Assembly (NCBI GenBank): GCA_045637485.1
Contig: JAZTZK010000273.1
Span: forward strand, 1 to 11,056
Reading direction: 5' to 3'
Length of the DNA: 11,056 bases
Source of the DNA: UBA2862 sp045637485
Lineage (GTDB): Bacteria; Bacillota; Clostridia; Christensenellales; Aristaeellaceae
This document shows positions 6,393-11,056 of the stretch, one piece after another (position 1 is the stretch's first letter; every line of letters starts with the position of its first letter). The notes under the pieces are model-generated. The model saw nothing but the letters and a program-made list of their open reading frames with translations, did not search any database and was not told the DNA's origin. The translations under genes were made by a program, and so were the position numbers.

Positions 6393-6529
6393 CATGGGAA
6401 TGCGGCTTGTTCACGCTGCCGGGGCCGGCAGTCTGGCATCCGTCGGGCTACCGCATCGGCGCCGTTACCGCCGCACAATCAACGAAAAGCACGGAAAAAC
6501 CGACTGGATTAGAGGAAGGATATGATACC

Positions 6530-7153
6530 ATGAACGATTTCACCATTCGCCTGGAAAGACAGGAGGATTACAGGCAGACGGAGAACCTGGTCCGGGAGGC
6601 CTTCTGGAACGTCTACCGGCCCGGCTGCAGCGAGCACTACGTGCTGCACATGCTCCGGGACGACCCGGCGTTTGTCAGGGAGCTGGATCTGGTCATGGAA
6701 CAGGACGGCAAACTGATCGGGCAGAACATGTTCATGAAGACGGTGATCGAGGCCGACGACGGGCGGATCGTGCCCGTGCTGACCATGGGTCCCATCGGCA
6801 TCACCCCGGAATTGAAGCGACGCGGTTACGGCAAGCGGCTGCTGGACGAATCCCTGGAAAGGGCGACGGCCATGGGCTTCGGCGCGGTGCTGTTCGAGGG
6901 AAATATCGGCTTCTACGGCAAGTGCGGCTTCGACTACGCCAGAAAGTTCGGCATTCGCTACCACGACCTGCCGGAGGGCGCGGACGACTCGTTCTTTCTG
7001 TGCCGAGAGCTGATTCCGGGCTATCTGGACGGCGTCACCGGCGTATATCAGACGCCCAAGGGGTACTATGTGGACGACGCGGACGTGGCGGCCTTCGACG
7101 AGGCCTTCCCGCCGAAGGAAAAGCTGAAGCTGCCCGGACAGCTGTTTGACTGA
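6530..7153 (+). CDS. GNAT N-acetyltransferase, YhbS-like
   Basis: This is a 207-residue acetyltransferase of the YhbS type. TIRLERQEDYRQTENLVREAFW opens the domain. LTMGPIGITPELKRRGYGKRLLDESLERA (85-113) carries the acetyl-CoA motif RRGYGK. VLFEGNIGFYGKCGFDYARKFGI (120-142) is the characteristic G-x-x-x-FY-x-x-x-GF segment. The C-terminal ~60 residues (GYLDGVTGVYQTPKGYYVDDADVAAFDEAFPPKEK) are typical of this group. The frame is open upstream to 6389, but the first 47 codons look like non-coding sequence. ATG 6530 follows AGGAAGGA (6513-6520) and matches the family N-terminus. It follows the BltD-like gene by 137 bases and converges with the minus-strand hydrolase, with 22 bases between their stops. 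The substrate is unknown. Confidence 0.85.
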   Translation: MNDFTIRLERQEDYRQTENLVREAFWNVYRPGCSEHYVLHMLRDDPAFVRELDLVMEQDGKLIGQNMFMKTVIEADDGRIVPVLTMGPIGITPELKRRGYGKRLLDESLERATAMGFGAVLFEGNIGFYGKCGFDYARKFGIRYHDLPEGADDSFFLCRELIPGYLDGVTGVYQTPKGYYVDDADVAAFDEAFPPKEKLKLPGQLFD

Positions 7154-7175
7154 TGCGCGATAGTACCTTAACAGC

Positions 7176-8060
7176 TCACGTCAGGAAGTGCCGGATCATG
7201 TCCTCATTGGCCTGTATGCTCTCCGGATATTCGGGATGCAGCACATTGAACACATGGTCGAGCTTCCGCTCCGAACTGACATATTCCCTGTATTCATGGG
7301 GGATGCCCCTTTCCGTCATGAAGGCGTGCATGCGCCGCGTGTGGGTGTAGAGCAGGGAATCCGTGGGCGAGGTGCAAAACCATACGCGCGGATAGTCGCC
7401 CGTCATGTAATACTCGTAGGAGGAATGACGGACGTAGGATTTGTCAAAGGTGAATTTGTGGAGGATGAAATAGAGCATGTGCGCGGAGAAGCTTCGGGGC
7501 AGAAGCCGCCAGTCAAAGCTGCCCTCCGGGCAGGATGCGGCATATCCGGCGATGGTAAACGGCGGCTTGCGGACGTGAAAGAAGTCGGCGGATATGCCGG
7601 TGGTGAACATGGCTGCGGCGAGCAGCACAAAGTGGCCGCCCGCGCTGTCCCCGGTGAGGCAGACGCGGGAGGTGTCAAAGCCATATTCCGCTTTATGCGC
7701 TTCGATCCATTCAAGAACATCGACGAGCTCGTTGATAATGACGCTAATGTCCCCCTCCGGGCACAGCGTGTAGTTCATGTTGACCACTCGGAAGCCCTTG
7801 CGGGCGAGGTATTGTCCGTGCTGGGCGTTGATCTCCTTGTTGCATGAAATATAGCCGCCGCCGTGCATCTCTACGATCACGGGCATTGGCGCGCGATCCT
7901 GAGTCGGCGCATAGACGTCCAACAGGTGCTCTGGCCTGCCGTCCCCAAGGTAGGGGATATCCCTCAGGATATGAACGCCATAGGGATTGGGGTTGGCGGC
8001 AATGCGCGGCGCATTGGCCCGAATCTGGGCCTTCTGTACGATGCTGATAATTGGATTCAT
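7176..8060 (-). CDS. Alpha/beta hydrolase, HSL (esterase/lipase) type
   Basis: This 294-residue hydrolase would cleave a carboxyl ester or similar bond. HGGGY (66-70) is the oxyanion-hole motif of the hormone-sensitive-lipase family. GDSAGGH (137-143) carries the nucleophile Ser139. Asp234 in SPTDSLLY and His269 in LDHVFNVL complete a likely catalytic triad. There is no signal peptide, so it is probably cytosolic. The start at 8060 is the first ATG after an in-frame stop, yet no Shine-Dalgarno sequence precedes it, which is unusual in this window. It lies 76 bases after the CARF/HEPN gene on the same strand, with a possible terminator between them. Whether it belongs to that unit is open. Its 3' end meets the YhbS-like gene tail to tail. 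Confidence 0.85.
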   Translation of the reverse strand: MNPIISIVQKAQIRANAPRIAANPNPYGVHILRDIPYLGDGRPEHLLDVYAPTQDRAPMPVIVEMHGGGYISCNKEINAQHGQYLARKGFRVVNMNYTLCPEGDISVIINELVDVLEWIEAHKAEYGFDTSRVCLTGDSAGGHFVLLAAAMFTTGISADFFHVRKPPFTIAGYAASCPEGSFDWRLLPRSFSAHMLYFILHKFTFDKSYVRHSSYEYYMTGDYPRVWFCTSPTDSLLYTHTRRMHAFMTERGIPHEYREYVSSERKLDHVFNVLHPEYPESIQANEDMIRHFLT

Positions 8061-8065
8061 GGCAT

Positions 8066-8095
8066 TTTAAGAAAATACCGCACGATGCTCTGCGG
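8066..8095 (-). terminator. Possible weak intrinsic terminator after the CARF/HEPN gene
   Basis: On the minus strand, CCGCA and TGCGG (plus-strand arms 8078-8082 and 8091-8095) form a 5-bp stem with an 8-base loop, followed by TATTTTCTT. It sits between the CARF/HEPN stop and the hydrolase start. The stem is short and the T-run is broken, so it may only partly terminate. If it works, the hydrolase needs its own promoter, which I did not see. Confidence 0.35.
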
Positions 8096-8136
8096 GGCGT
8101 TTGGATTTCTTGTCAGATGGAGGATTCCATTTGGCC

Positions 8137-9993
8137 TTATCGCTCCCTGCTTCTGTATTCCTGGCGCAGCTGGTCGGCGTGGCGTATGATATCTTCGTTT
8201 GTGATCTCGATCACATTGGCCGTCCTGCCCGCCGACAACTGGACCACCCTGTCGTAACAATGAAGGAAATAATCGATGGACTGGCGGATCAATTCCATCC
8301 GCTCTCCGCGGTCTGAGTCCGGCATGATGCTGTAAAAACCGTCGAAGGTTTCCTTCGCGTGATTGGTTTGGTTCCGGACATCGCCGACGTAGTAGTAGGC
8401 AAAGAGCAGCTCTTCCACCGCGGCCCTGTCCGGGCAAATCGTGTATGCGCGGATCTCCCCGGGATTTACGCTGTTGAGCTCCTCGGCGCGCAGCCGGGCG
8501 TAGTCCTGGATGTATTCCTTCCCGTGCTTCTGATGGTTCGCCTTCTGCCTGTTATAGTACTTGATGTAGTAATGCGACGGATTGTCCAGCTTGTACTTTT
8601 CAAAGGGTCGCAGGTCGTAGTAGATTTGTCCGAAGACCTTGCCCACCTGTTCCCGGCTTTCCTCCGAGTCGCAGTAGTAAAAGAAGCCATTCCCGATGAA
8701 ATCCTGGGGCGCGCGGGATTCGATGAGCGTGAGCGTCTGCTGCCAGAATTCCTTCCGGTAGGCCCAGCGCACCAGATCGATGAACTGGACCCTGTCCGTT
8801 TCCAGAAGACGGCCGTAGTCCCTGCGCGTGGCGTCCAGCAGGATCTCAAACAGCTGTTCCTTGGACGTATGGCCGTCGATAAGCTTTTCGCTCGAAAGGA
8901 GCTTCCGCAGGCTTCTGATTCCTCGCTCGATGTCGTTGATGTCGCACAGTGAAATGCCGTAGTCGATGTTGCGCATCGCATAGACGACACTGTCGATTTT
9001 TGGGTTTTTCACATCGACCCGCTTCCAGTATTCGACCACGCCCTTTGCCTTGCCGTTTTTCAGGAAGGCGTCCATGCCGGACAGCAGCGAACTGACGCTC
9101 TGGGTTTCGGTGTCATCGGAAATCTGCCCGGCCAGTCCGTCGGGCTGGGCGGAGACGGTGAATATTTTGCAGATCCTGATCTGGCTGTCCGGGATGACGC
9201 GCAACAGGTTGGTGAAATTGACAATGCTCATCGTTACGGAGGCTTCGCTGTTTTGCAGGCACAGGTACAGGTCGATGCCCTTGTGCGCGTTCGGATTGTC
9301 GGCCTGTGCGAGCGTGCCCATGATGCGCTTGAGGAACTCGAATGATTCGCTTCGCCTGACGGGAATGAAGCGAATGCGGACGTTTGCGTTCGCCTCCAGA
9401 AGATCCATCTTGTAGGTTTCCTTCATCGTCAGAAAGAGATGATGGTGCACCCACGTCCTGAACCGCTCGTAATCCGCTTCCGGCAGTGTGGCGCGCAGCG
9501 CTTCATGCAGCGCGTCGAGCAGTTTTCTGTCCTGCGCCAGCAAGTGGAAATAGCGGTTCGGCTTGTCCTTCATGTCCGGAAGCCGCTCGTCGAAGAAGTC
9601 GCGGATGAAAGCGAGCACCTTTTCCGCTTCCTCCCTGGAAACCAGGGCGTCTATGTCCTGAGATTCCGCGCGGATGTCGTCCATATATTCGCAGAGCCGG
9701 TATCGAAGCAGGTCGTACCTCGACAGGCCGTCCAGGTTGACCGTGGATGCGGGCGCGCTGTCCTTCAGGGCCACGAGCCTGGAGTCGTCCTCCGCAGTAT
9801 CCGTCGTCGCGGAACCGATGACGATGATCTCGTCGATCGGGACGGTGGACAGCATGAACTTGCAGGTCGCCTCCGCAGGCATCAGCGCGTCGCAATACAC
9901 CGCCTTGCCACTGTCCAGCAGCGAATGATAATAGGATTTGTTCGAAGTATTGTCCCCGCTGAACAGGGTCGTCACCATTACTCTATGTCGCAT
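8137..9993 (-). CDS. TM1812-like CARF/HEPN protein, putative nucleotide-activated RNase
   Basis: This is a 618-residue protein. Residues about 1-330 look like a CARF-type Rossmann sensor: RVMVTTLFSGDN at the N-terminus, DEIIVIGSATT (54-64), VRIRFIPV (205-212), and DLYLCLQNSEASVTM (241-255). The block ISDDTETQSVSSLLSGMDAFLKNGKAKGVVEYW (291-323; key pattern SGMDAF..GKA) resembles clostridial proteins annotated as TM1812-type CRISPR-associated. Residues about 340-610 are helical. VGDVRNQTNHAKE contains Arg540 and His545, the R-x4-H motif of HEPN ribonucleases. The predicted role is RNA cleavage triggered by a bound cyclic nucleotide. The loop expected to touch ligand (LQNSEAS) seems to lack the usual D..GG.R/T residues. 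Start ATG 9993 follows AGGGGG (10002-10007). A two-helix membrane protein gene lies upstream on the same strand. No CRISPR array or cas gene is visible. Confidence 0.75.
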   Translation of the reverse strand: MRHRVMVTTLFSGDNTSNKSYYHSLLDSGKAVYCDALMPAEATCKFMLSTVPIDEIIVIGSATTDTAEDDSRLVALKDSAPASTVNLDGLSRYDLLRYRLCEYMDDIRAESQDIDALVSREEAEKVLAFIRDFFDERLPDMKDKPNRYFHLLAQDRKLLDALHEALRATLPEADYERFRTWVHHHLFLTMKETYKMDLLEANANVRIRFIPVRRSESFEFLKRIMGTLAQADNPNAHKGIDLYLCLQNSEASVTMSIVNFTNLLRVIPDSQIRICKIFTVSAQPDGLAGQISDDTETQSVSSLLSGMDAFLKNGKAKGVVEYWKRVDVKNPKIDSVVYAMRNIDYGISLCDINDIERGIRSLRKLLSSEKLIDGHTSKEQLFEILLDATRRDYGRLLETDRVQFIDLVRWAYRKEFWQQTLTLIESRAPQDFIGNGFFYYCDSEESREQVGKVFGQIYYDLRPFEKYKLDNPSHYYIKYYNRQKANHQKHGKEYIQDYARLRAEELNSVNPGEIRAYTICPDRAAVEELLFAYYYVGDVRNQTNHAKETFDGFYSIMPDSDRGERMELIRQSIDYFLHCYDRVVQLSAGRTANVIEITNEDIIRHADQLRQEYRSRER

Positions 9994-10001
9994 AATATTA
10001 T

Positions 10002-10007
10002 CCCCCT
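10002..10007 (-). promoter_or_regulatory. Ribosome binding site for the CARF/HEPN gene
   Basis: The minus strand reads AGGGGG eight bases before the ATG at 9993. It fixes this start rather than the nearby internal Met6. An apparent TTGTCT/TAATAT promoter overlapping it would start transcription inside the coding region and is not credited. Confidence 0.6.
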
Positions 10008-10117
10008 AAGGAAACGTAGACAAATCGGTTGTGCAGCGTGCGCAGTAGGCCTTCGTCAGTACAGGGCGGCGTGTCGGGGCGCGCTGAGCGATGACAAAGC
10101 GGAAAAGGCGGATTCAG

Positions 10118-10609
10118 TCAACCCTCCTGCTTCCAACGTATCTCCGCCTCCTGGAAAACTTGCAGCAGCTTTTTCCTGTAACGCAGGGTGGGCAGGGTTT
10201 GCAGAAACGCCGCGAGGGCGCCCCACAGCGCGAAGGAGCCGCCGGCGGCCAGAATCTCGGCAACGATCCTGTCCACCCTGCCGGCCAGGGCGATGCCTGC
10301 GGAGACGAACGCGACGCCCATTAACAGGAACATCACGGCCTGCAAATCGACCTTGCGCGTCTCGATCCAGTTTCGCCGCGCCAGCTTCTGAATAAATGCG
10401 CTATAGGTACTGCGAAAGTGCTCCATGTCCGGTTCCCTGGAAGCGTGAAGCTCGATGCAGATGTGCTCCCCGGGTTTTCGATCCTCAATGTAGTCCGCCA
10501 GGTAGTTCACCAATTCGCCGCTGAAGGACAGCCCGGAGGGAAGGAACCTGTCGTAGAGATTGGCTTCATCCCCTACCTTTATCGGAATGCAAAATGTATT
10601 CACTCTCAT
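10118..10609 (-). CDS. Small membrane protein with two helices, unknown function
   Basis: This is a 163-residue protein I cannot assign to a named family. Residues 1-90 are soluble and mixed in character (MRVNTFCIPIKVGDEANLYD, ending in a basic helix). Two hydrophobic segments follow: about 91-110 (AVMFLLMGVAFVSAGIALAG) and about 115-138 (IVAEILAAGGSFALWGALAAF). The tail is basic (RYRKKLLQ...). The basic flanks suggest that both ends face the cytosol. The frame is open to 10645, but the ATG at 10609 is chosen because AAAGGAG (10614-10620) lies four bases upstream. It is first in the minus-strand group, 124 bases before the CARF/HEPN gene. Membrane partners are known for some CARF effectors, so a functional link is plausible but unproven. 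The intervening gap shows no gene. Confidence 0.72.
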   Translation of the reverse strand: MRVNTFCIPIKVGDEANLYDRFLPSGLSFSGELVNYLADYIEDRKPGEHICIELHASREPDMEHFRSTYSAFIQKLARRNWIETRKVDLQAVMFLLMGVAFVSAGIALAGRVDRIVAEILAAGGSFALWGALAAFLQTLPTLRYRKKLLQVFQEAEIRWKQEG

Positions 10610-10710
10610 CAATCTCCTTTGTATATCAGGTCGCGTCCGAATCATCCAAATGACGGGCGGCCTCTATCGGGCAATCCTCGTTGCTTTTCCGAATGATGTA
10701 TCTGTTCAGA

Positions 10711-10734
10711 AGTGGCGGCGTAGACGCCGCCGCT
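10711..10734. other. Strong GC hairpin, left side of the element
   Basis: AGTGGCGGCG (10711-10720) pairs with CGCCGCCGCT (10725-10734) over ten base pairs, one a wobble, closing the loop TAGA. It lies two bases inside the left terminal repeat, counting from its end. No U-tract follows on either strand. Confidence 0.7.
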
Positions 10735-10755
10735 ACTACGAATCACCTCCTAGAG

Positions 10756-10848
10756 GCGACACGAAGTTAGTCCTTTAGCGCGACACGAAGTTAGTCTTAG
10801 GGCGACACGAAGTTAGTCCTTTAGGGCGACACGAAGTTAGTCCTTTAG
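10756..10848. repeat. Four tandem copies of a ~24-bp repeat
   Basis: The unit starts GCGACACGAAG and ends TTAGTCCTTTAG. Copies lie at 10756-10778, 10780-10800, 10802-10824 and 10826-10848. Copies 1, 3 and 4 are identical over 23 bases. Copy 2 lacks two bases near its end. One separator base (C or G) lies between units, giving periods of 24, 22 and 24. There are no unique spacers, so this is not a CRISPR array. Such arrays can be protein-binding iterons or slippage-prone satellites inside mobile elements. Confidence 0.92.
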
Positions 10849-10866
10849 GACGGCCTCCAGGCCGCC
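10849..10866. other. Second GC hairpin, right side of the element
   Basis: GACGGCCT and AGGCCGCC (10849-10856 and 10859-10866) form an imperfect palindrome: five pairs from 10851-10855 with 10860-10864, then one mismatch and one further pair. It directly follows the last tandem unit and mirrors the left hairpin. Confidence 0.55.
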
Positions 10867-11056
10867 ACAGTAGGTGACAGTGCGTAAGGACTGAACAGAT
10901 ACGAATTGATTAACTATAATATACATGATGTCCCCCATAAATGCAAGGGTTATACGACATCTTGGTCAAACGGAGTCCGCGCCGTACGTTACCATTCACC
11001 CTTGCGCTGAGTTGCCGTAGCGGCGATCATTGCTCGCCGAAGGCATGCATGGCGAG
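10867..11056. other. Gene-free right edge with AT-rich promoter-like stretch and dyads
   Basis: Together with the element, bases 10610-11056 lack any credible gene. The stretch 10903-10961 is AT-rich. On the minus strand TTGCAT (10941-10946) and TATATT (10918-10923) are 17 bp apart and could be a promoter for the membrane-protein/CARF genes, with a leader of roughly 300 bases crossing the element. A plus-strand TATAAT (10915-10920) has only a weak -35. GATGTC (10927-10932) and GACATC (10956-10961) form an inverted repeat straddling the minus-strand -35 and could be an operator. CTCGCC/GGCGAG (11033-11038 and 11051-11056) makes a further dyad at the edge. All functions are guesses. Confidence 0.3.

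Larger units (their letters stand above)
10698..10902. mobile_element. Putative MITE-like element with 12-bp terminal inverted repeats
   Basis: GTATCTGTTCAG (10698-10709) and its exact reverse complement CTGAACAGATAC (10891-10902) bound 205 bases. Just outside lie GAATGAT (10691-10697) and GAATTGAT (10903-10910), which could be a target-site duplication with one indel. Inside are a strong hairpin (10711-10734), four tandem ~24-bp units (10756-10848) and a second hairpin (10849-10866). Both hairpins carry GTGGCGGC when read inward from their own end. No transposase or credible reading frame is present. This fits a miniature inverted-repeat element or other palindromic dispersed repeat. It sits in the 5' leader of the membrane-protein gene and could influence its expression. 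Structure is seen; mobility is inferred. Confidence 0.55.

Noticed and set aside
4971..6395. 474-codon open frame on the minus strand
   Set aside because: It lies opposite the MerR and BltD-like genes, which have clear domains and ribosome binding sites. The translation is low-complexity, rich in Arg, Val, His and Leu, with no recognisable motif, typical of antisense frames in GC-rich DNA.
6389..6529. 47-codon N-terminal extension of the YhbS-like acetyltransferase
   Set aside because: The extension begins inside the preceding gene's last codons, has no ribosome binding site and does not look like protein of this family. ATG 6530 has a ribosome binding site and the normal N-terminus.
9994..10017. 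TTGTCT/TAATAT promoter just before the CARF/HEPN gene on the minus strand
   Set aside because: Spacing is 17 bp, but transcription would begin inside the coding region and bypass the ribosome binding site.
9439..10395. 318-codon open frame on the plus strand
   Set aside because: It is antisense to the CARF/HEPN and membrane-protein genes. The composition becomes Arg/Pro/Ser-rich and no domain is visible.
10756..10848. CRISPR array near a CARF protein
   Set aside because: The units are back to back with one separator base and no unique spacers, and no cas1/cas2 or leader is present.
11030..11056. Start of a gene running off the right edge
   Set aside because: An ATG at 11045 is followed by only three codons and lacks a ribosome binding site, so nothing can be supported.

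Overview
The window looks like chromosomal DNA of a fairly GC-rich member of the Bacillota, probably a gut or environmental Clostridia. I infer this from strong AGGAGG-type ribosome binding sites, frequent GTG starts, and the gene families present: DUF3795 proteins, several GNAT acetyltransferases, a MerR regulator with a GyrI-like domain, and a TM1812-like CARF protein. No rRNA, tRNA, CRISPR array or transposase gene was seen.

Layout. Bases 1-214 hold no gene but contain a 69-bp nested inverted repeat (25-93) and a second GC-rich dyad (143-170). Bases 215-3255 (+) form a close-packed group: a DinB-DUF3795 fusion protein, a small DUF3795 protein, a PfkB-family kinase and a GSx10DxD nucleotidyltransferase. 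Bases 3273-3398 look like the two ends of a deleted SAM-dependent methyltransferase gene. Bases 3409-7153 (+) hold single-gene units: a Cys2 Ntn hydrolase (choloylglycine-hydrolase superfamily), a RimJ/RimL-type GNAT, a MerR/GyrI regulator behind a promoter with a 19-bp spacer, a probable SnoaL-like gene remnant, a BltD/PaiA-like GNAT and a YhbS-like GNAT.

On the minus strand, read from right to left, come a small protein with two membrane helices (10609-10118), a 618-residue CARF-like plus HEPN protein of the TM1812 type with an R-x4-H RNase motif (9993-8137), and an HSL-type alpha/beta hydrolase (8060-7176) that converges with the YhbS-like gene. Upstream of this group, bases 10698-10902 have 12-bp perfect terminal inverted repeats. 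They enclose a hairpin, four tandem copies of a ~24-bp unit and a second hairpin. This resembles a miniature non-autonomous element sitting in the leader of the minus-strand genes.

How the parts may work together. The plus-strand genes mostly look like independent small-molecule modification or detoxification functions. The MerR/GyrI regulator next to a polyamine-acetyltransferase-like GNAT recalls bltR/bltD of Bacillus subtilis, but no transporter lies between them. The most interesting unit is the membrane protein plus CARF/HEPN pair. It has no CRISPR locus in view, so it may be a stand-alone nucleotide-sensing, RNA-cleaving stress or defence module.
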